From the NCBI RefSeq assembly GCF_047511655.1, contig NC_133387.1:19772353-19836352 (forward strand): 64,000 bases of DNA, in the 5' to 3' direction. How positions within the stretch are numbered: position 1 is the first letter of the stretch; each line of letters starts with the position of its first letter. The notes under the pieces are model-generated. The model saw only the letters and a program-made list of their open reading frames with translations, did not search any database and was not told where the DNA came from. Positions 45,054 through 57,960 of the stretch are shown here, one piece after another. Both the position numbers and the translations under genes were made by a program. Source of the DNA: Castor canadensis (lineage: Eukaryota > Chordata > Mammalia > Rodentia > Castoridae).

Positions 45054-45094
45054 CTCGCCGAGTCCTGGGTTGTAATAAAGGCATCACAATCCAT
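45054..45094 (-). CDS. CALD1: Candidate alternative first coding exon of CALD1
   Basis: On the minus strand an ATG at 45094 opens MDCDAFITTQDSA plus two bases (AG), followed at once by a donor reading gtatgg. The two leftover bases join the A that begins exon 2 to make AGA (Arg), giving ...QDSAR-IAYQRN, the same phase as known CALD1 first exons. The frame is open for about 28 codons upstream of the ATG back to a TGA, with no earlier in-frame Met. The start context is modest (C at -3, G at +4). It resembles neither the smooth-muscle/fibroblast nor the HeLa first exon that I remember. I infer an alternative promoter exon; chance is the alternative. Confidence 0.45.
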
Positions 45095-45559
45095 TCGTTC
45101 CTTCAGTGAAAATTCAGCAGATGCTGGTATTAAGCAGTCCGCCCATATTCCACAGCACAAAGACAACGGATGTTCCCAGATGATTCAGAAGCAGTGTAGG
45201 ATCTCAGCATTCCTCTGAATCATCTGAGAAAGACTCAACTATATTTATTAGAGCTTTAATCAAATGCATTTTATTGGGATTTTTTTTAAAACTAGTAATC
45301 CACAAACTAATCTACTAAATAATTCTCTGTTAATGAAGTGTTGGATAGATTGGGACCTACCAGCTTCCACCCGGGCTGGCTGTAAGGGGCCTAAGGACTA
45401 TAGAGTGTTCTGCTTTGTTTCCTGGTAACTGCCTTTGCTCATCTCTTGTCACAAAAACTTGGAGGAGGAAGTGATCTTTCTACAGGAAGGTCAGAATTGC
45501 TGATAGCAAAATGACTCACTGGACATTCAGAAGAAAGAGATAGTTTTATCATGTGTGTG

Positions 45560-45605
45560 CTCAGACACACACACATACACACAAACAACCCCCCCAACAC
45601 ACACC
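45560..45605. repeat. (CA)n-rich microsatellite
   Basis: CA-rich run with a C-run interruption (acacacacatacacacaaac then cccccc then acacac). Confidence 0.9.
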
Positions 45606-48362
45606 CCTATGACTAAATGCAAACAATCCAAAAACCCATAATGGTTGCATGAGGTTATCTGATTGTGTGCTAGAAAAAAGTAGAGAGGACTGACTCTTCT
45701 TCCATTTCCAGGACCACTGCTTAAAGGCCCTGGTGTTACTTGATAAGAAAAAGCAGATCTGTGCAACAGGAGAGCGCTCTTGTGATGCTGTGGCTTTTAC
45801 AACAAAGCCATTTCAAGTCTTTAATGCCAGAGCCCCTCTGCCTCGGTATATTCAGTTCACAGGATGACCATGTTATATCCTGGACCTTTCAGAGAGAGGG
45901 GTCAAATAAATAAAATGACTGCAGCCATAGCAAATAAGGAAATCACTGAGGACTTTACATCAGGATGGGCAAGGTCTAAATGTATACCAGATGAGAAAAG
46001 TGAAATGGCAGAAGTTTCTTTAGCAACGCTTTCAGTCTTTTCCCTTCATCCCATACTCCTCGTCATCCCTCATGACTTGGTCAACACTGGTGACATTCTT
46101 GTCAGACTGTCTACAGTACAGGTTGTTTTTTGTACCCCATTGCCCCCATAGTTTTAAGAATATTGTTCTTAGTTCCTTTATTTTGTCTTTTTTTCCCCCA
46201 CTTTGCTAATTTTCTGATTTTAATCTGCATGGTATCCTCCTTTGAGTTTTCAAGTAAATTGCATTTTATTAGCAAAAGATCTTGGAGCAGGAAACCCTGT
46301 TTAAAAATGAGTAAGAAAAAAAGGTAACCTCTTTTATTGGAGCAGGGGATTATTTTATTACATGTTTAGGAGCATTAAAGACCTAGGGAGTGAAAAAGAA
46401 GTACAGTTTAAGTCTACAGTGAGTATAAATTTATTTATTTTGTGTTGATAATCACAGTACCGCTCTGAGTAGTTGACTGGATAACAAAATCATTAAATCA
46501 AGCTTGGATTTGCAATCTTACTATTCTGTATTTTTAACTCACATGCTATGTGTGATATAGCTAGAATTTTGTAACTAAAAGACTAAAAAAATGTCAAAAT
46601 TAGTTCCCCGAGCATACCTTTCTTTTTTGTCATCTACTCAATAGGATCTCATAGTATATGTAACTCTGTGTTAAAGGTATTTTGGATTTTCTTTCATTTT
46701 TTCCCCCTATTCCACATAATGCATTTTTTTAAAGGGAGAGACTGAGAAGTGGAACAGAATGTTTTCATTTAGGTTTAAAAGATTCTGTAAAATTTCTCTT
46801 CCAATTTAATCCCTATGCTCTGTCATTTCAAATAAGCAAGTTGGATGGATTGCTGGTTGATAGACTCAGAGAAAAGATTTAATCTTCTTTATCTTAGTGA
46901 TTTATAACATTTTAAGACTTGACGATCCTTTTAAAATATCAAGAAAAATTTAAGATATAAATTGATCATATTTTTGTTATTTATTAATAAAGTCTAATAA
47001 AATATAAATTCTATAATGCATAAAAATAATCAGTATATTATAAACTTCTGTATCTATACATATTTAAAAAACATTTCTAATATGAGATAGTTATAAGACT
47101 ACAGAAAATACTTGTTATTAATATAAATTTGGCAATCTCTTTCTAAAACTTCACCAGTAGAGAACCACTGAACAGACTTCCAACCCTTCTGTGTTCTTCA
47201 ACATTCCCCATGACTGGTAAGCACACATACCTAAATGGACCCACACTCAGATCCACAGTTTTGGTGAGAAAAGTCTCAGAGAACCAGTTATGAAATTTTT
47301 CCACTCAGATCAGAGTATCTAAATCTATTTTTCTTATATGTTTCTGCCACATTTCTTCATTTTAACAAATAATTCTGTGCCTACAACACCAATAGATTCA
47401 ACAAATTCTCCACCCAAAAGAATGACTCTTACCAAAGTCCTTCCATTTGTAAATTCATAATAATTTCTAGGCCAGGAGACAGTAGGCTGGACCCCAAGAT
47501 TAGTTATGATTTCTCTGCATTCCACTGTGTAGCTCCATTTTCATGTGATCAGTTGTTTGAGAGAAAGTTGTGTTCGTTAAAGGAGACTTCAGGCTTACAA
47601 TTGAGACACTCAACCAGAGCACTGTCCTGTCCCCAGTTTTATGTAGCTATACATATCCCATGTAGCCAACACCCAGGAGGAAGGTCTGGGGTCACAGCCT
47701 CCAACTTCTTCATCAACTGTTATTATTATCATTATTGGTTCTGCCAATGTTACTATCTTAACTCAGGTCTTAATATGGGATCCAACTTGGAGTTAAAACT
47801 TCATGTGGGTTGAAAAATATGCTTGTCAACTGTTTGAAGGCAACATGACTCATGCATACTTTCATTATTCTTTTTCATGTACCAAAACCCCAGGGATTTT
47901 CTTTCATAATATGAAAAGCAAGCAGATTCTCCAAACATATCTTTAAATTGCTCAAATGTTCTTAGCAAAATCTCAGGCCATGCTATGATCATGAAGGAAA
48001 ATCCTGAGCTACTGAAATGAGTCATATTTGCCCAGCAGACTTACTGTATGTTCGAAAGTTAAAAGAAGTTTATAGAAACATTCCAGGCTCTTAAATATGA
48101 TTTCGTTTACATGTGGTGTCTGAAAATGTTGTGGTTTTATTTAATGCACATAAAGTCTAACTCTGAATTTTTTTCTTGGAGCCCTTAAAAGAAAGGCAAT
48201 TAAAAAATTACAATGCAGAAAAAAGTTAAGAAAATAAAAAGGTTTTTCGAGTCAGAATATGTTTAGAAATTGATTAATAGACAGTAGTCACTTGGTTTGT
48301 TAATAATTTATGTAGAACAGAGTGAAAGAAAACCTCTTTGATTTAGAAGAAACTCTTTTTGG

Positions 48363-48683
48363 ACCTAGAAGGTAACACCCACGCACAGGAAATCAATGTG
48401 AGTCAATGCCCTGTATAGCTATCCTTATCTCAACCAGCAAAACCCCTTGTTCCTTCCTATTATTGCTTATACTCTCTCTACAACAAAATTAGAGATAAGG
48501 GGAAAATAGTTTCTGCTGGGTATTGAGGGGGGGGGAGCGGGAGGGGGTGGAGTGGGTGGTAAGGGAGGGGGTGGGGGCAGGGGGGAGAAATGAACCAAGC
48601 CTTGTATGCACATATGAATAATAAAAGAAAAAAAATAAAAAATAAAAAAAAAAAAGAAAATATGGTATCTATAAAAAAAAAAA
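48363..48683 (+). mobile_element. Young 5'-truncated L1 3' end with apparent 3' transduction
   Basis: It is flanked by perfect 16-bp direct repeats aagaaactctttttgg at 48347-48362 and 48684-48699. The body matches the 40.5-kb L1 almost base for base from acctagaaggtaacaccc onward. After its first A-rich tail (about 48622-48660) come 12 non-A bases (tatggtatctat, 48661-48672) and a second A-run, the layout of a short 3' transduction. Confidence 0.85.
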
Positions 48684-49687
48684 AAGAAACTCTTTTTGGT
48701 GGGGTTAGAAAGACAAAAATGTTGGGTTCAGTGCTCTATCAGTATTGTGCCTTCTACTGGGATGAAGTTATACAAGAAGATACATTACTTTTAAGAAAAT
48801 CACCCAGGAAGAGAAGTATGTCTGACTTCATCTACTCCTCCTTCTCCCATCCCATCTCCCCATATATAAACACATTTGAGTCACTAAAGTTTGTGACCAA
48901 CCATACATTTGAGTTCTCAAAAATAAAACACTGTGTGCTTGGAAATTTTAGTGTTCTTAAGTATGTCCTCACAAGTTATCAGCGTCAGTACATCATTTGC
49001 TTTTCACAACGATGGTGTCCCATAACCACACAAGTTTCTATAAGCACAGACCTTGACAGGGGAACAGGTTGCAGAGCATCACACAGTGAAAAAACCCCTC
49101 CTCTTGTACCCACACATGCCATAACAGGCCAGTTATTAGTACCACTATGACTGTAATGTCCAGCTTGATCAACACATGGATCTGATCGATCAGGTCTGGT
49201 TAGAAGAGGCCATGGGAGTACTGGGAGTTCTCACTCTGAACCTGAGTTATAGGAGGTTCTAGAACACTGTAGAATGGTCCTGTCCCATAGCAAGCAGATC
49301 CTCAAGCTGAGGGCCTCACTTTTGAATCAACACATATAACCAAAAGAAATTAAAAGTGATAGATTCTAATTGTTGAGGTTCATTATTTTAAATTAGAAAT
49401 ACTTTTATCCTGAATTATCATCTTACCTAGAAATAAGTACATAGTAAAAGACCACTTTAAAGAACAATAATAACATCCTCACAACTATTACCCCACTTAA
49501 AGACCAGCACCTCAGGGGACTCATGTGTCCCCTATCACTGTCATCCCTTTTTCTTTCTGAAGGCCTGCAAATAACCACTAACCCGATTTGGGGAAATTTG
49601 TATTATTTTCTTGCTCTTCTTAATAGTTTTGCCACCATGGTGTGCATCCATCCCCAAACAATAGTTTTTTCTTTTCTCTCTTTTCTT

Positions 49688-49775
49688 TTGTTTTTGTGGT
49701 ACTGCCAATTAAACTCAGGGCCTTATGTCTTCTAGACAAACACTCTACCACTTGAGACCTGCCTGCAGTCTCATG
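49688..49775 (-). mobile_element. ID/tRNA-type SINE
   Basis: Text tttttgtggtactgccaatt, aaactcagggccttatgtct and aacactctaccacttgagac. Confidence 0.8.
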
Positions 49776-50220
49776 TTGAGTCTCTTAAAAATGTCTGCAC
49801 TCCATAGTCACATCTTTCACACAACGTCATGTTTTTAAGATTCATTTCTGCTTGTTATGAATAGTGATAGTTCATAATGATATATGAGGTCCAGAGTTTT
49901 CCAAACATTTTTTGAGATTATAGTTTAGATGGGATAAATGTCTAACTTCCTATTCAATTTATGGTGTTTTCTTTTGAAAAGTTCATAAATGGTTTGTGAT
50001 AGTCAGTAGATAATAAAACAAACAAAATCTGGATTTACTTTCTTCTTTTTCTCACGTTTCTTTTTAAAAGAAAGAATGCATACCATTAAATACAGATTTT
50101 GGCATCATAGTTTCTTGAGATAAACAATCTATTTGTTTTCTCACAAATGGGACTGAAATATATTTGCACCATGCCATCTACATCTACAACAAACCTGCTT
50201 AGATATGGACATTCACTTTC

Positions 50221-50545
50221 TTTTTTTTGGCAGTACTGAGGTTTGAACTCAGGGTCTTGTGCTTGCTAGGCAGGTGTTCCACCACTTGAGCTGTTTTTAC
50301 TCTTTTTTACTTTAGTTATTGTTTAGGATAGTCTCATGTTTTTTCCCAGACTGGCCTAGACTATGATCCTCTTACCCAAGCTTCCAGTGTAGCTGGGATT
50401 CCAATTGAACACTACTATGCCCAGCTTTTTTATTGGTTGTAATGGGGTCTCGCTAACTTTTTTGCCTGGTATTTGTCTCAAACTGCAATCCTCCCAATCT
50501 CCACTTCCTAGTAAGTGAGATTACAGGTATGTGTCATCATGCCTA
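50221..50545 (-). mobile_element. ID + B1-like SINE cluster
   Basis: Text tttggcagtactgaggtttg, gtcttgtgcttgctaggcag and ttccaccacttgagctg, then ccagactggcctagactatg, and a second B1-like antisense part atggggtctcgctaac through gattacaggtatgtgtcatc. Confidence 0.8.
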
Positions 50546-53500
50546 ACTCTCACTTTTTAATTTATAAATGTTTACAAATGGTAGATATGGAAAGAAAGGG
50601 TAGAGGAAAACATACATTACTGCTTAATTGGTTTACTTGAGTTTTGAGTTAAACTTTGGTTGAAATGAATTAAAAGGAGAAACAGAAATGTTTAAGTGAC
50701 CAGGATACTAATTAAAATAAAATTAGTCAAACTCTTTCTTCACTTTCCAATTTTATTTAAAATTCAATTGGAATAATTGTGGCTAAACCCCAATTATGAC
50801 CTGTGCTTTCATAAACATTATCTTTTCTTCTTTTCCAGCCTGAATTCTGTCTAGTAAGAATGCTGAATAATGAATAAGAGTTTCAAATACATATGAACAC
50901 ATGAAACATTAAAATATGTTAGATGTTGAAAATGCTATCAGTCAAAAGTTAAATGTGATTGGGGATGCTCTCCGGCTGTCATACCTATTAAAGGATAATC
51001 TTGGATTAATGAATGTAGTACATGCACAGAACTACAATTTTTAAAAAAGTATAACAGGAGAAAATAATTCAGACTCAGATGCCTATGACTGGCAACATGA
51101 CATTTTGCCAACTCTTATTCTTGCATAAAGTTATACACCTGGATATACAACTCAATAAAACCTGCTCCAGGGCAGGGTCTAGGGAGATTCCCCACATTCC
51201 CACTGGTTAATTTGGATCCTACTGCATATGGCCAGAGGTGTATTAATAAGCCAATTCTTTTCATACTCAAAGACCATCTCCTAGAAACAGAAATTTCCAG
51301 TTCCATCTTTGAATATTAAAAACCTGAACTCATTTGAGATGAGCCTTATACTTACAGGGTTCTAAAAATTTCAGTCTTACTCCCAAATTTGAAATATTTG
51401 TGTGATGCAGTAAAAAAAAGTCCATAATTTCATGTGGTTCAGCTTCAAATTATGGTACTACTATCACATTGGTAAACATTTGACAAAAAACAAAACAAAA
51501 AAAATGGAACTGGAAAAATGAAAACAAGATGTCCTTAAATGGGGAGTGTAAGCCTGTGACTAATTAATTAAAGGGAATCCCTGTAAGGGAAAGTGGTGTT
51601 GCAGACACTCCATCGGAAATGGTACCCAGCATGTGGACACCGTAAGTCAAGTCACATACCCTGCGTCAGCTGAGTGAATTCTCAGGACTCTCTCCAGACA
51701 GACAGGCAGTGCTTAATGTGGGGAAATTTATGGGTAATGGATTTTCATAATAGGCCTTTTATGATCGTTCCTTCTCCAAAAAAGTGCCTCTGGAGCTTTT
51801 CTGCTTCCGCTCTCATTTTTCTTAATTGGAAAAAGATTTACTATTTATTTCCTCCACCCTGGGTCTCCTTTCCATTCAGAAGGCACAGCTTCCCATCTCT
51901 TTTTCTCTCCTGTCTCTCATCTCTTCTTTGGAAACAGAATACTGATAGGTTACACACTGGAGCACTTTTACTAGCCCCAGTAGAGACTGTGAAAAATAGT
52001 GAGTGTCATTCGAAAAAGAAAGCATACTGAGTGATTACTACCTCCTTGACTCCAGAGATTGTACAAGCTCGTTTAGCGTCCAGTTGGCTTGTATCTTCCA
52101 TCTGTTTGGTAGAATTGCAAGGGTTGGTTTGTGCATGAAGGACAAACCGTTAGTGGAGTCAGGAAGTGGAAAACGAAGGGCCACATCTTGGATGTTTGAC
52201 CCACTGGAAAAGACACTTACTCTGATAGGGGAGTTAGCAGCCCCCACTGCTCATGGGTCCATCCTCCTTACTGTTGGGAAAGGAAGTGGAGGAGTCTGCT
52301 GTGCTCTTGGTGGGTCATCATCCTTTCAGGGACAATCTTTCCTAAGACAGGGCCTGCTCATGGTGGAGGAATGAAAACAGACTCTTGTTTGTGATTTGGT
52401 AAAAAGCCAGCCTGACCAAATCAAACCAAACCATGTCTGAAGACTTTCTTTGAGTAAACAGAAGAACCCCATAAAATGTGATCATTTTAACAGATGGGTA
52501 ACATTAATATCTAAAAACTAATTAATAACACACATTTGTGAGTGATAATTGAATTAGAACCTCCAACAGCTGAAGACTCAGAGAACCAGGCCTGTGAGAG
52601 GGAGGCGTGGGTGTTAGAAACACTTAAGTGGCTTGAAGTTACCTGTCTAGACCAGCCAATATCTGTCCCAACAGTAGATTATTAGCCAATAAGGCTTAGG
52701 CTGTCTTTTGACTAGTCACTAATGCAATCATTAGTTCCTTAAAATAGTTACCTGATAGAGGAGGAATTGCTTCAGGAGTGGAGATAGCTGAGTTTACACT
52801 GAAAATGTCACATTTTCGAATTACAAATGGCAGTTACAGCACTGGCATTAGCTTATGGTTTTCCAACTTTGTGTACGTTCCTCTCTCTGGCCAAACTACT
52901 CATCCATTTGGAAACTAGACTTTGAGGGAGGGCAGTTCAATTCAGGTGGGACATCAGGGTCTATGGGAATAGATAGTGCAGAGGAAGTGGCATTGTGGAG
53001 ATACCAAGGCAGAGTCTTGACTTGTGCTAGTGGGATGCTGCCCGAAATCTTGTTCTACTAACATGCAAACTGACATGCAGGTGACTGGAGTAAGTTCATC
53101 CTTCCAGGTGAGTACTGATGGATCATCTACTGTGTTCAAGCCACTGAGGAAGGAGGCCAAGATGAACAAAATCTCTGAACAGAGCTTATAATTGGTAAGG
53201 AAGCTCAGACACACATAAGGATGCAAAGGTAGTTCAAATGTGGTAGGTATTATGGGAGACTTATGGGTAAAGGGATTTAAAGTTTAAATGAAGGATAAGA
53301 CAATTGTAGCTAAGGGATCATGGGGAAAGTAGCATTTGAAGTGGACCTTCAAGGAAGGCTACAATTGGGAGATTGGAGGGGGGAAAGTGCCCTTACTCCA
53401 TTCAGAGTGTTCAAATGGAAGGTTGCAGAGTCAGGAAACATAGGCATGGAAAAGCAAACAATTCAGTCTGACTGGGGTGTGGCGAGAAGGACATTAGTGA

Positions 53501-54199
53501 AGCTCCAAAGGTGTGTGGCACAAACAGGAGCATGGTTTCCAACAGCAGGAAGGAGCAGACCAACCATTTCTCAAAGTATGAGAGAGGATTCTCCCAAAGG
53601 CTCTTGCCCTCTATAAAGGAGGCCTAAATTTAGGGTAGCACACACAGAGGATTTTCTAGCTTCTGTCTTCTTTCCAGGTGTTTCATCTCACTCTGCAGCT
53701 TTTCCCAAGAAATAAAAAGAAATTAGGGCTCGCTACCCAATATCAAGGGCTCCATAAATCTTGGTGGCAAGAGAAAACTTTGGTTCAGCAAATCCTCCAA
53801 TTGCTTAGGACAGTTGTGCTATGGAGGATTCTGCAAGGGCAGGCTGGGACTTTAGTTTTTCAGAATGGAAATTCTGTCGCTTCTATTCTTGCACTCATTT
53901 TGCCTACACAGACTTAAATCAGATTTTCACTAATTCTCCTTCTAACTCAGATCCCAGCTGAAATCCACTGCTGTGGTAAAGTGGTAAGATTTTAGGGTCA
54001 TACATTAATACAGCTAGATGAGATTTGGGGGGTTATTTTCAATTTGAGTGCCATATTTTATACAAGGCAATCTAGGGTATGAAAGGTCAAGTGACTCACC
54101 TGAGTAATTACAAAATCAGTACTGACCCAGGTCTAAAGGTTCCCATATCTGTTGTCTTTCTAGCTTAGCAGTTTTCTCAAGGTGTTCTGTACACTAACA

Positions 54200-54425
54200 A
54201 AGGCTTCAGTCATCTGAGCCAACCATCACAGCAAACTGTAGCCAGCAGGCCAAATTCAGCCCACTCTTCATTTCATAAATAAAGTGAAACAACCATGCTC
54301 ATATTGTCTATGGTTGTTTTTGCACTTCAACATCAGAGCTAAGTGATTATAACAAGGCTGCATGGCACATAATTTGAAAATATACACTATTTGGCTCTGT
54401 ACAAAAATGCTGCTGATCCCTGATT
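54200..54425 (+). repeat. hAT-like DNA transposon fossil
   Basis: Text aaactgtagccagcaggcca, aattcagcccactcttcatt, ataaataaagtgaaacaacc and ttggctctgtacaaaaatg: the same family type as 17745. Confidence 0.5.
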
Positions 54426-55689
54426 GAAATCAATGGTTTAAAACATATTATATAGTATATTCCTATAAGTTAAAAATTAAACATGTACCACTAGCATCTC
54501 TATAGACATATGCATATTCATTTATCTATAAATTATACACATATATTGCTGTTTTGTTATAGCTATCACACAACAAAACAGAAATTTAAAAGAATGTCAA
54601 TGAAATAAACTTATATTTAAAATAATGATTAATTTGTTAGTGTTTATAAAACTTTTATTATTTTTGAAAAAATCTTGGCTTAACACATTGTGATCAGTAA
54701 TTTGAATGTCTGGCTCTCTGTTCTTTTTCCTTTGGAATTTAGTTTTAAATGACAGAGCTTAATTTTTAAAAAGCCTCGCAAATATAGCTGTGTACCAATG
54801 AGAGAAATACATTATCAGCCTGGCGAGTTGAAGCATGATACTAGTATGTTAAAGTATACTGCAATTTGCTTGGACAATTTACGTCTGTCCTAACGTCAAT
54901 CAGTTGTTAATTAAAAGCCATGCAAAAGTGTTGTACTTGTTTAATAAATTGCTTCAAAAGTTACTGAAATGTTCTGTTTGGGAGATTCAACAGATTGAAA
55001 TGTTACCAAAGTGAAGTGTGAAGATGTGATTGTCTCCGTCGGTTACATGTTTTTCAACAACAAAAGCACCAAAAAAGGGGCTATTTTCCAAATGATTTCT
55101 CCACTGCATGAAGTGCCTTCTGAAGATGAAAATGCTCTAAAATTTACTTTGGTGATGGTCTCACAGGTCTGTGATCACACTAAGGACCATTGGCTTGTCC
55201 GCTTTAAATGGGTGAAACGTATGACATGTGAATTGTATCTCAAAAAGCTCATTTAAAAAGAAAGAAAAGCATTTCCCTTCTTCTAGAGGAAACCCACCTT
55301 CACTGAGGGAACAGTGAAGTGTGTGGCTGTGGAAGTGCTCCTATGCACTCCCCTCACAGCCTGGGTGTCAGCTCCCCCACTTCTCATCCTTTCCTTGCAT
55401 CCTGAGCAAATTACCTTCAGCCTACAGCTTCTGCAGAAATCCTTTTAGGTGCAAGTCTATTTCCCAAAAGTCAGTTTAGTTTAAACTAGATAAGCCTCAC
55501 CATCTGTATATCCACTGACCCCACGAAGAGTAAACTGTCATGAGTCACTGTGTGCCCCACTCCTTAGCTGCAGGGGTGGAACACACACTCTTCCCTTAGG
55601 ACTGCTCACATGTGATCAGAAATATGGACTGAGGAAAGGTGAGGGTGCCAGAAAACATGACAAATATCAGTAAAGCTTTATTTCTTTGT

Positions 55690-56030
55690 CTTGGTTAACT
55701 TCATTTTCTACTCTTACCTTCTTTTCTTTGATCATGTTTTTACTTATAATGGTCTCCCCTCCTCTCCATTTTCACACAGAATGATCTCATCTATCTCTCA
55801 GCTCAAATGTAACACTCCCTCATCATGGAAGTCAACCAGGAGCACTCTTTCCCTCCCATGTTATCTTTGTGATTGTTCTAAGTAGGTATCACATGTTGCT
55901 ATATTTGTATATTATTAATGTATCACCCACTTTACATGTTTCTTAAAAGCAAGAGCCATGTTTCATACGTTTTTAGTCTGCTTACCCAGTGTACCTTGCA
56001 TAAAGTAGGTATTTAGTAAGAATGTTTAGT
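55690..56030 (+). repeat. L2 LINE 3' fragment
   Basis: Text tctctcagctcaaatgtaac, cactccctcatcatggaagt, gcaagagccatgtttcatac and gcataaagtaggtatttagt, in the usual L2 order. Confidence 0.75.
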
Positions 56031-56261
56031 AACTGCATTCAAGAAAGGCATATGGCATTAAAACACTGAACAATGGTGCTCATGAAAGTTCACTAACACA
56101 TTCCTGAATGTGAGACCTTTTATCAGGGGAAGAAATGAAGATTTCAACTTTATTACTATGAAGTGATGGAACAGAACCATATTAAACCAACCTAGAAGTG
56201 GTAGTGGCAGCTTCAAATGTAGGCTTGGAGAAAAAAGAGGTATTAGAAACAAACACAGGAG

Positions 56262-56410
56262 CCTGGTGTGGTGGTACTTGCCTGTAATCTCAGCACTTAG
56301 AAAGCTGAGACAGGAGGATTGAAAGTTTGAGGAAAGCTTGGGCTATATAATGAGTTTTGGGCAGCTATGCCTTTGTAGTGAGACCTTGTCACATAAAATA
56401 AAACAAAACA
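56262..56410 (+). mobile_element. B1 SINE
   Basis: Text gcctggtgtggtggtacttg, cctgtaatctcagcacttag and gagacaggaggattgaaagt, with an A-rich tail (aaaataaaacaaaacag). Confidence 0.9.
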
Positions 56411-56591
56411 GCCAACCATCTAACAAAATGACAACAATGCAATACAGAAAATGTAATCCCAAATACTTCACATTTTTATTAATTCCTTCCTTCCAAAAAT
56501 TGAAGGCAACCTTTGACCAAGAACTTTCTTGCTGGAGTTTGCTTAGGTAAGTATTGGTGCATCTTGCTTATTAGTCTAGAATGCAATTTAT

Positions 56592-56670
56592 TTGGCAGTA
56601 CTAGGGTTTTGAACTCAGGACCTTGCACTTGTCAGGCAAGCACTGTACCACTTGCACCACTTCTCACTTC
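56592..56670 (-). mobile_element. ID/tRNA-type SINE
   Basis: Text ggcagtactagggttttgaa, ctcaggaccttgcacttgtc and gcactgtaccacttgcacca. Confidence 0.8.
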
Positions 56671-57669
56671 TGAGTCCTAGAATGGAAAAAGGTTTAATGG
56701 ATTTATTGTAAATATTTTTCTCATTCTTATGCTGCTTTCTCTATAGAGGGCAGTACGTAGTAACTATGTACAGACAATCCCTTGAGTTCAGTGCTGGAAA
56801 AGGTATGTTTTCCTTGTTAACAAGAACCAAACGGTTATGGAGAGAAAGATATCTGACTTTTGAATCTAGTAAATACGCATGGGTCAAAGGCAAACCGAGT
56901 CAACTGTTGTTCTCCAGTCGCATTGTGGACTCTGGCCTGCATCAAGAGCTTATCTGTGTAGGTGTTTGTACACACATATATACGTGCTCCCAGCCTGTCT
57001 CTTTACTTGTCGTGTGATGGGCCTTGACTTGGCTCAGGAATAGAGCAGCTCTCTATTTTCCTGCTGCTCTATTCCTCTCCACAACTCCTCTTCCATCACC
57101 TTCCCTTGCAAATTTCTTACGTTTCTCTGCATTCTGTCTCTCCTCAGTCTCAAGCCTCATGTTGGTTTTGGCTTTTTGTGATGTCTATGGAAAGTAAAAA
57201 TAATTCAGTACAGTAGGTAAACTAAGCACATTTGATTTAGACAGTCTTTTAGAAATGTTTTCATGTGCTGTAGACAAAACTGGTTCTGAAATTCAGTGGA
57301 TGTCATTAATATAGCCCATGATGACTAATTCCACTGTATCATTAGTTGCCTTGTCACTTTTGCATTTAATCTTAGAGCTAGGCTTTTAGGTTAATTTAAA
57401 CTTTTTATGTAACCTAAACTCACTTGGGATGTATCTACATGAGGCCAGAGAGGCAATTTTGTTTAGTTCTAGACATCTTAATCACTTTTCCAGTTGATCA
57501 AAATAATAAAAGTTCAATCTGGTTGTTAAAGCTCTCAGAACACTATATTGACTCCATGTGGTACATTTCAATCTAGGCACTCATAGCCATACTCCAAAAT
57601 GAGATTGCATTTTGGGCTTGGGCTCTCTAGAGCTATACTTTGGAGCAAAGTGTCCAATGGTCCTTTACA

Positions 57670-57960
57670 TAGCAGCTCCCTTTTATCTGTGGAGGATAGC
57701 TTCTAAGACATTCTGTGGATGCCTGAAACTTCAGTGCATTCTGTGGATGCACTGGACCCTATATAGACATACATACATACACATATGTGTATATATATGT
57801 GTATATATACACATACATACAAACACTATGTTTTCCCCTATACATATCAATGTCAAGTTTAATTTATAAATTAGGCACAGTGAGAGATAAACCACAATAA
57901 CCAATAACAAATAACAAATAGAACAATTACAGCAATGTACTATAAACAAAAGCTATTTAA
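57670..57960 (+). repeat. Ancient DNA transposon fossil with TA/CA microsatellite
   Basis: Text ttttatctgtggaggatagc, tgtggatgcctgaaacttc and aagtttaatttataaattag, then gcacagtgagagataaacc. A tacatacacatatgtgta run (57765-57825) has expanded inside. It is probably Tigger-like, but the family is uncertain. Confidence 0.5.

Larger units (their letters stand above)
3030..45094 (-). other. CALD1: CALD1 (caldesmon) gene span, partial at 5' end
   Basis: Caldesmon is an actin-, tropomyosin-, myosin- and calmodulin-binding protein of thin filaments and stress fibres. It inhibits actomyosin ATPase until relieved by Ca-calmodulin or phosphorylation. Twelve exons on the minus strand join in phase with GT/AG sites: residues 1-49 (exon 2), 50-369 (exon 3), 370-394, 395-443, 444-524, 525-571, 572-586, 587-612, 613-658, 659-690, 691-717 and Val718-stop. 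Residue 1 is the Arg completed across the first junction. Human h-caldesmon is 793 residues as I recall; with a first exon of normal size this one would be about 741. The shortfall is mainly three lost 14-residue repeats in exon 3b and six residues near the start of exon 6. Skipping exon 3b removes 187 residues and skipping exon 4 removes 25, both in frame. The span given starts at the candidate first exon; the true promoter is probably outside the window. Confidence 0.97.

Noticed and set aside
48590..49150. 186-codon plus-strand frame
   Set aside because: It starts inside the L1 tail and runs through the A-runs (Lys-rich) into unrelated intronic DNA; it has no protein similarity.
55011..55256. 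81-codon plus-strand frame
   Set aside because: It resembles no protein I know, has no splice context that fits a neighbour, and lies in A/T-rich intronic DNA.
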